Shown here piece by piece: positions 20,131-28,466 of a DNA stretch of 64,000 bases; the stretch's first letter is position 1, and every line of letters starts with the position of its first letter. The DNA is from Myxococcus hansupus (GTDB lineage Bacteria > Myxococcota > Myxococcia > Myxococcales > Myxococcaceae). The translations under genes and the position numbers were made by a program. The stretch is taken from assembly GCF_000280925.3 (NCBI RefSeq), contig NZ_CP012109.1, positions 7,522,501-7,586,500 of the forward strand. The letters are read 5' to 3'. A model generated the notes under the pieces. The model saw nothing but the letters and a program-made list of their open reading frames with translations, was not told where the DNA came from and ran no database searches.

Positions 20131-20997
20131 CTAGGGACGATTCTGGGCGTTGCGCACCTGATTCCAGATGGCCACGAGCTCTTCCGACGACTCCGCGTAC
20201 TGCGCACCCAGCGAAAAAATGGCCTTCAGGTGCTCGCGAGCGCCCAGCCCACCCACCACGACGGGGAACGGCGAGCAGGCCCGCAGCGCCTCCTCCAACA
20301 CCGGGGTGAACTCGCCCACGGAACGCGAGCGCACGAAGGACAACGCCACCACGTCCGGCCGCACCTGCGCACAGGCGCCCTGGAGCGCCATCGCCGGGGT
20401 GTCCGACCCCAGCAGCGTCACCCGCCAGCCCTTGCGCTTGAGATGGATGCCCAGCAGCAGCAGCCCGCCCTCGTGGTGGTCCCCCTCCGGGCAGGCCAGC
20501 AACGCCCGGGGACCGCTGACCACGGTGGGCAGGCCGTCATACACCTGCCGCAGGCGCTGTCGGATGACCGCCGACGCCAGGTGCTCCCGGGCGATGTCAA
20601 GCCGGGCGCCCATCTCCCGCAGCAGCGGCAGGAGGAACTGGTCGCAGTACGCCTCCATGTCCATGACGGTCTGCGCGTCATCCAGCACGCGCGTCACCTC
20701 GTCCCCGTCCAGGGTCACCACCGCGGCCCAGAACCGCTCCCCCAGACGCTCCGCCTCCGGCAGCTCGCGCGGCGGCGAGGACCGCACCAGGGCGATGGCC
20801 TCGCTCACCGACAGGCCTTCCTCCTGGATGAGCCGCGCCACGCGGCGGACGGCCTCCACCTCGTCGCGCGAATAGACGCGGTAGTTGTTGCCCTCGCTGC
20901 GCAGTGGTTGAGGGAAGCCGTAGCGCCGCTCCCAGGCGCGCAGCGTGGCCTCGCGGATGCCCGTCATGCGGGCGATGGTGCGGATGCGCAGCGTCAC
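20131..20997 (-). CDS. carA: Carotenogenesis repressor CarA
   Basis: A 288-residue MerR-family paralogue of CarH. The DNA-binding domain (about residues 1-75) has LRAWERRYGFPQPLRSEGNNYRVYS, and the C-terminal part has the same helical-bundle plus Rossmann layout. The cobalamin-contact region differs from CarH: D-x-H-x-x-G is kept (DHHEGG), but the W of W-x9-EH is missing and this stretch is about five residues shorter (GARLDIAREH). This agrees with the known ability of CarA to repress without B12, with the antirepressor CarS binding its DNA-binding domain. The GTG start overlaps the acyltransferase stop by 4 bases. Confidence 0.95.
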   Translation of the reverse strand: MTLRIRTIARMTGIREATLRAWERRYGFPQPLRSEGNNYRVYSRDEVEAVRRVARLIQEEGLSVSEAIALVRSSPPRELPEAERLGERFWAAVVTLDGDEVTRVLDDAQTVMDMEAYCDQFLLPLLREMGARLDIAREHLASAVIRQRLRQVYDGLPTVVSGPRALLACPEGDHHEGGLLLLGIHLKRKGWRVTLLGSDTPAMALQGACAQVRPDVVALSFVRSRSVGEFTPVLEEALRACSPFPVVVGGLGAREHLKAIFSLGAQYAESSEELVAIWNQVRNAQNRP

Positions 20998-21671
20998 GAC
21001 GCCATCCCTCGCGCCGCGTCCCAGCGCTCCGCCACGCCCCGCGCACCCGACACCCGGCGCGAGAAGTCCTCCAGCGACGTCACCGCCGCCAGCCGCCGCA
21101 CCACGCGCTCCAAGCCCTCCTGGAACACGGCCATGTCCCCGGGAGGATGGGGCGTGCCCACCTCCAGCAACACGTCCGGGCGCTCGTGCTCGAAGAAGCC
21201 GTAGCGCACGGCGATGGGCAGACACTCCACCTTGGACACCCGCGCCAGCATCTCCACGCCGCGCTCCAACCGCAGGGGCAACACGCCGAAGGGCCGGTGC
21301 TCGCCTTCCGGGAAGACGAACACCACGGCGCTCGGCTTGCGCAGCAGGTCCTTCGCGTAGCGCAGCGACGACACGGAGGACACCGCGTCCTGGCGACGGA
21401 TGCTGAAGGCGCCAATGCGCGTGAGGAAACGGTAGCGGCGCAGGTTCTCCTCGTCCATGAGGCAATAGCCGTCCCAGCCCGCCGTCTGGCAGAGCTGGTT
21501 GAGCACGAAGCCGTCCCACCAATTGGAGTGGTTCAGGTACACCAGCCGCCCGGGCCCGCCCGGAGGCAGCGTCCCGCGCACCCACAGGCCCCGAAACGCC
21601 GAGCGGAACTTCCAGCCGATGTACCGGTCCCACGCCCAGCCGAGCGGACCCCCTTTCGCCGCGTGAATCAC
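20994..21671 (-). CDS. Carotenoid acyltransferase (PlsC-like)
   Basis: A 225-residue acyltransferase of the 1-acylglycerol-3-phosphate acyltransferase superfamily. It has the HX4D catalytic motif in LNHSNWWDGF (about residues 47-56) and a downstream FPEG motif (about 120-123) that binds the acceptor phosphate or sugar in this family. In the carB operon this position (the ninth gene) encodes the enzyme thought to esterify the carotenoid glycoside with a fatty acid, giving the myxobacton-type esters. The GTG start overlaps crtYd by 4 bases and the stop overlaps carA by 4 bases. Confidence 0.85.
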   Translation of the reverse strand: MIHAAKGGPLGWAWDRYIGWKFRSAFRGLWVRGTLPPGGPGRLVYLNHSNWWDGFVLNQLCQTAGWDGYCLMDEENLRRYRFLTRIGAFSIRRQDAVSSVSSLRYAKDLLRKPSAVVFVFPEGEHRPFGVLPLRLERGVEMLARVSKVECLPIAVRYGFFEHERPDVLLEVGTPHPPGDMAVFQEGLERVVRRLAAVTSLEDFSRRVSGARGVAERWDAARGMAS

Positions 21672-22018
21672 GACGCCCGGGCCTCCCCCAGCAGCGACAC
21701 CAAGGCGGTGAACAGCGCCAGGCCCAGCGACACCAACACGCTGGTGATGAGGAAGAAGAGCACCTCCTCCAGGGGCACCACGCCCAGGTAGATGCCCAGG
21801 TGCTTGCCTTCACCGAAGTTCCAGATGCCGGTGGTGATGGCCAGATGGTCCGCCACCGCCAGGTACAGCCCCAGGATGAAGGCCGGCGGCAGCACCGCTT
21901 TCAGCACCGCGCCAGAGCGCTCCTTGTAGTGGCGAACCAGCACGACGAGCTGGAAGGCGATGACGGGCAGCGTCCAGGCCAGCAGGTGGATGAGATAGGC
22001 CCACTTCGTCTCCATCAT
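21668..22018 (-). CDS. crtYd: Lycopene cyclase subunit CrtYd
   Basis: A 116-residue membrane protein with three hydrophobic segments. It carries the conserved PLEEVLFF motif near residue 85, with the paired glutamates typical of heterodimeric lycopene cyclases. It acts with CrtYc to cyclise one end of the carotenoid (monocyclase in Myxococcus). The ATG at 22018 overlaps the crtYc stop by 4 bases. Coupled synthesis suits a 1:1 heterodimer. Confidence 0.92.
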   Translation of the reverse strand: MMETKWAYLIHLLAWTLPVIAFQLVVLVRHYKERSGAVLKAVLPPAFILGLYLAVADHLAITTGIWNFGEGKHLGIYLGVVPLEEVLFFLITSVLVSLGLALFTALVSLLGEARAS

Positions 22019-22401
22019 GGCGCCACCTCCCGGGCCGACAGCGCGCCGCTCCGCGCCGCCGGGGCATCCGGTGCCACGGGCCGCGACTCGGCCTCCGGAG
22101 CCAGCACGCGCGCCAACCGCGCCCGGGCCCACAGGCCCACCAGCAGCGTCTGGAGCCCGAAGAAGAGGTACTCCTCCAAGGGCAGGTAGCCCAGCCGGAT
22201 GCCCCAGATGCGCTCCGGGTCGAAGCCCCAGAGGCCCCACTTCACCGCCAGGTTGTCCCAGGGCGACGTCGCCGCGTAGACGACGATGAGCAACAGCCCC
22301 ATGGGCGCCAGGGTCCGGGCCGTGAAGGTGCGGCGGTAGCGCCACACCAGGAAGAGAATGGGTACCACCACGAACAACCCGAGGAATCTCGCGTACGTCA
22401 T
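22015..22401 (-). CDS. crtYc: Lycopene cyclase subunit CrtYc
   Basis: A 128-residue membrane protein with three hydrophobic segments and the motif PLEEYLFF near residue 75, matching PLEEVLFF in its partner. The C-terminal 30 residues are polar and Ala/Pro-rich and could face the cytoplasm. It forms the lycopene beta-monocyclase with CrtYd. The start overlaps the glycosyltransferase stop by 4 bases. Confidence 0.92.
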   Translation of the reverse strand: MTYARFLGLFVVVPILFLVWRYRRTFTARTLAPMGLLLIVVYAATSPWDNLAVKWGLWGFDPERIWGIRLGYLPLEEYLFFGLQTLLVGLWARARLARVLAPEAESRPVAPDAPAARSGALSAREVAP

Positions 22402-23522
22402 CCCGGTCCTCCACTCAGTTCAGGCACGACCCGCACCATGCGCCCTCCGGGGCGCAGTGCGTACGTCTGTCCCCGCCACGTCACCGTGCCCTGCTGCCAC
22501 AACGAGCGCACGAAAGCAGCCAGCAGCAGCGCCTCGCCCAGCAACCAGTCCGTCACCGCGTAGGCCCGCCCCGGGTCCGCCAGGGGCCCGGAGAGCCTGG
22601 CCAATCGCAGGGCCAGCAGCACGCGGATGGCCACCAATCCGGCGACGGCCAGCCCCAGCACCGGCGAGCCCAGTCCCGCCGCCAGCACCAGCAGTGGCAA
22701 CGTGGGCGTGAAGAGCAGCGGCACCGTGGGATAGAGCGCGGGGCGGTGACTGGCCAGCACCTGCATCCACCGCGTGAAGCGCGCCAGGGGCGCCTCCCAG
22801 GACACCGCCGAGTCCAACGGCACCACCGCGGGCGCCCCGCTCAACACCACGGACAGGCCCCGCGCGTGCAGCCGCTTCGCCAGCTCCAGGTCCTCGCCAA
22901 TGTGGTCCGCCAACGGCCGCAGCGCGCACATGGCCACGGGCGACAGCCCCAGCGCCTTGCCACACACGGCCTTCGCGCCCGCGCTCATCGCGTCCAGGGC
23001 GCGGAAGCTGTGGTGCGTGTAGCGCAACAGGCCCGCCATCGCCCGGCTCGCACCGTCCCGCTGTCCCACGGGCAGCGGCGCCGCGGTGCTCAGCGCCGCG
23101 CCCGCGGCCACCGGCGCCGCCAGTCCTTCCACCAACGTCCCCGTCACCGCCACGTCCGCGTCCACGGACAGCACCACCCGGCCCTCGGTGGGGAGCACGT
23201 CCAGCGCGTACAGCAGGTGCCCCACCTTCCGGTTCGGCGTCAGCGGGTCGCTCGGCAGCCAGCGCACGCCGGGCGCGAGCCGGGGCCGGTAGGGCGACAC
23301 CACCACCTGCTCCAGCGGCCCGTCATAGTCGATGGGCTGCGCCAGGTTCTCCAGCTCACGCGGCGTGGGCGCGTCCACCGGGCGCAGCAGCAGCACCGGC
23401 GGCAGCGCGCCGGTGGAGGGCGCCGTCCCCGCGCGAGCCCGCGACAGGCGCACCCACGCCACCGCGCTGAAGCCCGCGGCCACGCCGCACCAGACGAGGG
23501 ACGCGAGGACGAGCGCGCTCAT
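22398..23522 (-). CDS. Carotenoid glycosyltransferase (GT2/GT21-like)
   Basis: A 374-residue membrane-anchored glycosyltransferase. It has an N-terminal membrane helix (about residues 5-25), a GT-A domain with SVDADV (about residues 120-125) as the DxD nucleotide-sugar motif, GEDLEL in the acceptor region and a QVLASHRP segment in place of the processive Q-x-x-R-W motif, then several C-terminal membrane segments. The layout resembles ceramide-glucosyltransferase-like enzymes. In the carB operon the sixth gene is assigned to glycosylation of the hydroxylated carotenoid end. The ATG at 23522 overlaps crtC by 4 bases. Confidence 0.85.
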   Translation of the reverse strand: MSALVLASLVWCGVAAGFSAVAWVRLSRARAGTAPSTGALPPVLLLRPVDAPTPRELENLAQPIDYDGPLEQVVVSPYRPRLAPGVRWLPSDPLTPNRKVGHLLYALDVLPTEGRVVLSVDADVAVTGTLVEGLAAPVAAGAALSTAAPLPVGQRDGASRAMAGLLRYTHHSFRALDAMSAGAKAVCGKALGLSPVAMCALRPLADHIGEDLELAKRLHARGLSVVLSGAPAVVPLDSAVSWEAPLARFTRWMQVLASHRPALYPTVPLLFTPTLPLLVLAAGLGSPVLGLAVAGLVAIRVLLALRLARLSGPLADPGRAYAVTDWLLGEALLLAAFVRSLWQQGTVTWRGQTYALRPGGRMVRVVPELSGGPG

Positions 23523-24442
23523 GCCGCCCGCCCCATGCGCGTGCGGAAGTGCGCCATCCAGCGGATGAAGGGCGAGTGGAAGCGGCGGAAGTCCGCCACC
23601 TCGCCCATGGAATCCAACGGGCCGGTGCGCGCCTCCAGCCGGGCGTAGAAGGGCGACGACTCCAGCAGCTTCGGCTGCCCCACCACGATGTTCCCCGCTT
23701 GCAGCCGCGACGGCACGCGCAGGCCCCAGCCGGTGATGTTGGTGGGACGCGACTCCAAGGAGGGCCCGCGCTCGCAGCGCACACCCTCCGCGTCCGCCAC
23801 CATGCGCAGCGGCGCGACGCCTTCGGGCAGGTGGTAGTCCACCACCGTCTCGTCCTCGCGGTGCGTCCGCGTCCAGTGCCAGCCCGACAGCCGGTCGCCC
23901 AGCAGCTCCTCGCCATGGTTGGTGTCGTGGTACCCCAGGCCGCGGGCCTCGATGTCCAGGGAAGACACCTCCAGCCGGGCCTGCGCGCGCGGCGCCAACG
24001 CCTGCCAGTAGTGCGGCAGCCCGGGCATCAACTGCACCACCTCGCCCACGCCCGTCATCGGCTCCAGCGTCAGGCTGGCGCGCACCGGGCGGCCCCACGG
24101 CGCCGTCCCGTCATCCACGTCCATGCGCACCGAGCCATCGTCCGCGTACACCAACGAGGAGCGGCCAATGCGCAGCCGGCCCGGCGCCTCCAGCTCCGCC
24201 TGGGCGTACTCGCTGAGCACCCACAGCCGGCGCACGCCTTCGTGGTACAGCGCGAAGTTCACCGCGCTGTGCTCCAACGGCAGGCCCCCCCGCCGCGCCG
24301 CCACCGAATAGCGGGGCGAGAAGAGCGAGCCGAGCATGAAGATGCACACGGCGCTGTAAGGCCCCGCGGTGACGTCCGCGTAGAACCAGCGGTAGGTGCC
24401 CGCCACCTCGGGCAGCGCGGGCAGACAGGAAAGACTCCTCAT
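23519..24442 (-). CDS. crtC: Carotenoid 1,2-hydratase CrtC
   Basis: A 307-residue protein matching hydroxyneurosporene synthase/carotenoid 1,2-hydratase. It has the N-terminal RWFYADVTAGPYSAVCIFMLGS, a central LGYHDTNHGEE segment (about residues 172-182) with the acidic and histidine residues conserved in the family, and a WHWTRTHRED stretch shortly after. It adds water to the psi end of an acyclic carotene to give a tertiary alcohol, which is then available for glycosylation. It overlaps crtD upstream and the glycosyltransferase downstream by 4 bases each. Confidence 0.92.
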   Translation of the reverse strand: MRSLSCLPALPEVAGTYRWFYADVTAGPYSAVCIFMLGSLFSPRYSVAARRGGLPLEHSAVNFALYHEGVRRLWVLSEYAQAELEAPGRLRIGRSSLVYADDGSVRMDVDDGTAPWGRPVRASLTLEPMTGVGEVVQLMPGLPHYWQALAPRAQARLEVSSLDIEARGLGYHDTNHGEELLGDRLSGWHWTRTHREDETVVDYHLPEGVAPLRMVADAEGVRCERGPSLESRPTNITGWGLRVPSRLQAGNIVVGQPKLLESSPFYARLEARTGPLDSMGEVADFRRFHSPFIRWMAHFRTRMGRAA

Positions 24443-25896
24443 GCGCTCCTCCGGAGGTGCTGCGAGGCCAGCTCCGCGGCGAAGCGTCCGGACAACATCA
24501 CCAGCGGCACGCCGCCTCCTGGATGGGTGCCCCCTCCCGCGAAGAACAGGCCCGGCGTCTTTCCGCGAATGCGAGGCCGGCGGAAGGGACCGAACTTCCC
24601 GTGCGGCAGGAAGCCATAGATGGAACCCCCCGGCGCCCCCTGCGCGGCCAGGTCCACCGGCGAGCGCTGGCCAATGACACGCACCCGCCCCCGCAGCGCG
24701 GGGTAGTGCTGGAACAAGCGCCCGAGCATCTGCGCCTTCACGCGCTCGACGTCCGTTTCCCAGCCGCGCGCCGCCTGCTCCGCGCCCCGTGCGTCCACGG
24801 GCAACGCGGGCGCGTTCACCATGACGAAGAGCCCGGTGCGCCCCGGCGGCGCCATGCTGTCGTCCGTGGCGGAGGGGTTGCAGAAATACACCGTCGGGTC
24901 GGAGGCGAGCTGCCCGCTGAACAGCTCGTCGAACTCGCGCCGGTAGTCGCCGCCGAAGAGCACCGTGTGGTGTGGCAGCGCGGGGCGCCCTTCGACCTCC
25001 AACAGCAACACGAAGCCAGACAGCGCCAGGGGCTCCTCCGTGCGCGCGAGCCGCTCCAACGGGTCCGCGTTCACCACCACGCTGTCGAAGCGCTCGGTGC
25101 CCTCGGCGGGGCCCACTTGATAGCCCTCACGCGTGCGCTCGAAGCGGGCCTGCGTGCCCAGGTGGATGCGCACGCCCAGCCGGCGCGCGGCCTGCCCCAG
25201 GGCCTCCACCAACGCCCCGATGCCGCCATGCACGTGGTGCACGCCGTAGGCGCGTTCGATGTGCGGGATGAGCGCGAAGGCCGCGCTCGCCTCGTACGGC
25301 GACGCGCCCGTGTACGTGGCGAAGCGGCCCACGTACTGGCGCATCGCGTCCGTCTTGAAGTGCCGGACCGCCAGCTCGTGGAGCGTGCCCATCTTCATCC
25401 CGGCCATGACCGCGCCCACGCCACGCTTCGCCACGCGCGCCATGAAGCCGGCCATGCCCTCGAAGGGCGCCTCCAGGTAGGGCTCCCCGGCGGCACGCCA
25501 GATGGCCGCGGCCTCCGCGTAGAAGCGCCGCACGCCCTCGCCCTCGCTGGCGTGCAACCCGGCCGCGCTCTGGGCCGTGTGCTCCAGGTCCTTGTGCGCG
25601 GTGAACTCGCGCCCGTCCTCGAAGCGGTAGGTGCACTGCGGCTCCAGCTCCGTGAAGCGCGGCAGCAGGTCCTCCGCGCCCAGCGTCTGGAAGGTGCCGC
25701 GCACCAAGTCCGGCAGCGTCAGCAGCGTGGGCCCCGTGTCCAGGGTGAGGCCGTCCACCGTGACGGCCTGCGCCTTGCCGCCCAGCGACGCTCCACGCTC
25801 GAACAGCGTCACCTCGTGCCCGTCCTTCGCCAGCAGGGCCGCGGCCGTCAGTCCGCCAATGCCGCCGCCCACCACCGCCACGCGGGTGCGCTTCAT
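24439..25896 (-). CDS. crtD: Carotenoid 3,4-desaturase CrtD
   Basis: A 485-residue FAD-dependent desaturase of the CrtI family. It has the dinucleotide motif GGGIGGLTAAALLAKDGHEV (about residues 10-29), GGKAQ after the second strand, and the C-terminal FAD signature GLFFAGGGTHPGGGVPLVMLS. It is more divergent from classical phytoene desaturases than the other crtI-type gene of the operon. It sits beside the hydratase gene, as in organisms that desaturate hydroxylated carotenoids, and is CrtD in M. xanthus. The substrate assignment comes from operon position and known genetics. Confidence 0.88.
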   Translation of the reverse strand: MKRTRVAVVGGGIGGLTAAALLAKDGHEVTLFERGASLGGKAQAVTVDGLTLDTGPTLLTLPDLVRGTFQTLGAEDLLPRFTELEPQCTYRFEDGREFTAHKDLEHTAQSAAGLHASEGEGVRRFYAEAAAIWRAAGEPYLEAPFEGMAGFMARVAKRGVGAVMAGMKMGTLHELAVRHFKTDAMRQYVGRFATYTGASPYEASAAFALIPHIERAYGVHHVHGGIGALVEALGQAARRLGVRIHLGTQARFERTREGYQVGPAEGTERFDSVVVNADPLERLARTEEPLALSGFVLLLEVEGRPALPHHTVLFGGDYRREFDELFSGQLASDPTVYFCNPSATDDSMAPPGRTGLFVMVNAPALPVDARGAEQAARGWETDVERVKAQMLGRLFQHYPALRGRVRVIGQRSPVDLAAQGAPGGSIYGFLPHGKFGPFRRPRIRGKTPGLFFAGGGTHPGGGVPLVMLSGRFAAELASQHLRRSA

Positions 25897-26909
25897 GACA
25901 GGCCCCCCGTCCCGGTGGGCAGCAAGGGCATCCGCACCTCGTCCTGGGACACGGGCAGCACCGCGCGAGGCAGCACCATGGCCGCGGAGGCCAGCGCGAA
26001 CTTGCGGCGCGTCGTCACGTGGGCGCGAGCGCTGAACACGTCGTAGTCGCGCGCCTCGATGTCACGGAGGATGTCGCCATAGATGGCGCCCATCAGCCGC
26101 ACCATCCGCTGGCTCCCGAAGCCGGTGAGGTAGTGCACCCCCGCCGCCGCGCGCGCGTAGTACGCCCGCGAGCGCTCCACCTGGAAGCGCATGAAGGAGC
26201 GCCAGCGCGCGTCCACCTGCCCGCGCTTCAAGTCCTCCTCCGACAGGCCGAAGGCGGCCAGCTCCTCGGCGGGCAGGTACACCCGGCCGCGCTCCAGGTC
26301 CTCGCGCACGTCGCGGAGGATGTTGGTGAGCTGCATGGCCCGGCCCAGGTCCGCCGCGGGCTCCACCGCCGCCGCGTCCGAGCACCCCAGCACCGGCGTC
26401 AGCATCAACCCCACCACGCCCGCCACGCGGTAGCAGTAGAGGTCCAGCTCCGCCCAGGTGGTGTAGCGGTGCAGCGTGAGGTCCATCTCCATGCCGGAGA
26501 TGAGGTCCTGGAAGGGCTGCTCCGGAATCCGGTAGTGCCGCACCGTGTGCTCGAGCGCGGCGAACTCGCCCGCGTCCCAGGGCGTGGCGGCCTCGGCCAC
26601 CTTCACCCGCTGGGCCGGAGGTCCCAGCTCGCGCGAGGCCAGCTCCGGCATGGACAGGTACAGCTCCGCCACGCGCTGCCGCGCCCGCGCCAGCCGTGCC
26701 GGCAACGCCTCGGCCGCGCTCGCCGCGTCGTCGCCATCCACCATGTCGTCCAGGCGCCGGCAGAAGGCATACAGCGCGAAGGCCGCCTTCCGCCGCAGCC
26801 CGAAGAGCAGGTACGAGGCGAAGAAGAAGCTCTTGGCGTGGTGACGCGTCACCTGCTTCGCCCGCGCGTAGCCTCGCGCCACCTGCGCCATGTCGACAGG
26901 AGCGCTCAC
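25893..26909 (-). CDS. crtB: Phytoene synthase CrtB
   Basis: A 338-residue squalene/phytoene synthase condensing two geranylgeranyl diphosphates. The first Asp-rich motif is in FCRRLDDMVDGDD (about residues 44-56), and the second region is NILRDVREDLERGRVYLP (about 190-207), with DVRED binding magnesium-diphosphate. The GTG at 26909 gives a 4-base overlap with crtI and has GGGGGTGG just upstream. An ATG at 26891 is a weaker alternative. The open frame continues further upstream, but that part lies inside crtI and is not family-like. Confidence 0.94.
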   Translation of the reverse strand: MSAPVDMAQVARGYARAKQVTRHHAKSFFFASYLLFGLRRKAAFALYAFCRRLDDMVDGDDAASAAEALPARLARARQRVAELYLSMPELASRELGPPAQRVKVAEAATPWDAGEFAALEHTVRHYRIPEQPFQDLISGMEMDLTLHRYTTWAELDLYCYRVAGVVGLMLTPVLGCSDAAAVEPAADLGRAMQLTNILRDVREDLERGRVYLPAEELAAFGLSEEDLKRGQVDARWRSFMRFQVERSRAYYARAAAGVHYLTGFGSQRMVRLMGAIYGDILRDIEARDYDVFSARAHVTTRRKFALASAAMVLPRAVLPVSQDEVRMPLLPTGTGGLS

Positions 26910-28459
26910 GCCGCCACCCCCGGAAGGGACTCGGCGGAAGCGCTCCGGGGTGACAGTGCGACGCCCTGCGCCTGGGCCCACGTCATCAGCCGCTCCGTCA
27001 CCAGCCGCGCGGAGATGAGCACCGTGGGAAGCCCCGTGCCCGGCTGCGTGGACGCGCCCACGAAGAAGAGATTCTTCACCCGCGCGTCCTGGTTGGACGG
27101 ACGGAAGGGGCCAATCTGCGTGAAGTTCTGAGACAGACCGAAGGCGCTGCCCTTGGCCAGGTTGAACGTGCCCGCCCAGTCATCCGGCGTGAAGACGCGC
27201 TCCACCTCGATGTCCGACTCCAGCGACGGGAAGCCCAGCTCCGCCAGGCGCGCGAACACCTTGGCGCGCACCTTGGGCCCCTCCTCCTTCCAGTCCATGC
27301 CCGGATGCTGGTGCGGCACGGGCACCAGGACGTAGAGCGAGTCCTTGCCCTCCGGCGCCAGGGACGCGTCCGTGCGCGTGGGGACGTTGAGATAGAAGCT
27401 GGGGTCCTCGGGGACGCGGAAGCGCTCGAAGATGTCGTCGAAGGAGCCCTTGTAGTCGCGGCCGAACACCACGTTGTGGTGGAGCAGCTCCGGGTAGCGC
27501 CGCTTCAGGCCCAGGTAGAGCATGTAGCCGCTGGACGTGTAGCGCAGCTTCTCCTTGCGCTTGAGCGTCGTCGCCTGCGGGTCGAGCAACTTCTCGTACG
27601 CGTAGGGCAGGTCCGCGTTGCACAGCACCGCGTCCGCCTCCACCACCTCGCCGCCCTCCAGGCGCACGCCCTGGGTGCGGCCCCCATTCGTGAGGATGCG
27701 CTCCACGGGCGCGCCGTAGCGGATGCGCACGCCCTCCTCGCGCGCCAGCTTCTCCAGCGCCAGGGGAATGGCGTACAGGCCGCCCTTGGGGAACCAGATG
27801 CCCACGCCCAGCTCGGTGAAGGGCAGCAGGCCGTAGACCGCGGGCGACGCGTAGGGCGACACGCCCAGGTACATCGTCTGGAACGTCATCGCCGCGCGCA
27901 GGCGGTCGTCCTGGAAGTAGCGGCTGACGTCCCCGTACATGCGGCGGTGGGCGCGCACCTGGAAGATGCGCGCGAGCACGCGGGGCGAGAGGTAGTCCCG
28001 CAGGCCCGCGTAGTTGCGGCCCACCAGGTGGTCCAGGCTGGTGCGGTACTGGACGCGGCCCTGGGCCAGGAAGGCGAGGTAGCGCGCGTAGCTGCCCGGC
28101 TCCACCCGCTCCAGCTCGCGGCCCATGGCGCACAGCTCGGAGGTGAAGGTGACGTCCGAGCCGTCCCGGAAGTGGACCCGGTAGTTCGGGTCGCACTTGA
28201 GCAGCGTCAGGTAGTCCTCGATGCGTCGCCCCACGGCGCGAAAGGTCTCCTCGAAGACCTCGGGCATCAGCACGATGGTGGGACCCAGGTCCCACGTGAA
28301 GCCCTCCACCTGCAACCGGTTGCAACGCCCGCCCGGCCCGTCCGTCTTCTCGAAGAGCTGGACGTCGAAGCCCTGGTGCGCCAGCCGGGCGGCCGCGGCC
28401 AGACCGCCCACGCCCGCGCCCACCACCACGACGCGCCTGCCCTGTGTCGATGCACTCAT
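26906..28459 (-). CDS. crtI: Phytoene desaturase CrtI (CrtIb type)
   Basis: A 517-residue FAD-dependent phytoene desaturase. The N-terminus has VVVGAGVGGLAAAARLAHQG with GGRCNRL after it, and the C-terminus has NLFFVGASTQPGTGLPTVLISARL, the bacterial carotene desaturase signature. In M. xanthus two desaturases, CrtIb in this operon and CrtIa (CarC) at an unlinked site, cooperate in making lycopene. No second classical phytoene desaturase is in this window, in agreement with that. The start is 7 bases after the crtE stop. Confidence 0.93.
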   Translation of the reverse strand: MSASTQGRRVVVVGAGVGGLAAAARLAHQGFDVQLFEKTDGPGGRCNRLQVEGFTWDLGPTIVLMPEVFEETFRAVGRRIEDYLTLLKCDPNYRVHFRDGSDVTFTSELCAMGRELERVEPGSYARYLAFLAQGRVQYRTSLDHLVGRNYAGLRDYLSPRVLARIFQVRAHRRMYGDVSRYFQDDRLRAAMTFQTMYLGVSPYASPAVYGLLPFTELGVGIWFPKGGLYAIPLALEKLAREEGVRIRYGAPVERILTNGGRTQGVRLEGGEVVEADAVLCNADLPYAYEKLLDPQATTLKRKEKLRYTSSGYMLYLGLKRRYPELLHHNVVFGRDYKGSFDDIFERFRVPEDPSFYLNVPTRTDASLAPEGKDSLYVLVPVPHQHPGMDWKEEGPKVRAKVFARLAELGFPSLESDIEVERVFTPDDWAGTFNLAKGSAFGLSQNFTQIGPFRPSNQDARVKNLFFVGASTQPGTGLPTVLISARLVTERLMTWAQAQGVALSPRSASAESLPGVAA

Positions 28460-28466
28460 GACGTCC

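Noticed and set aside
26909..26981. Upstream extension of crtB into crtI
   Set aside because: The added residues are not family-like. The GTG at 26909 has a ribosome site and makes the 4-base overlap seen throughout the operon.
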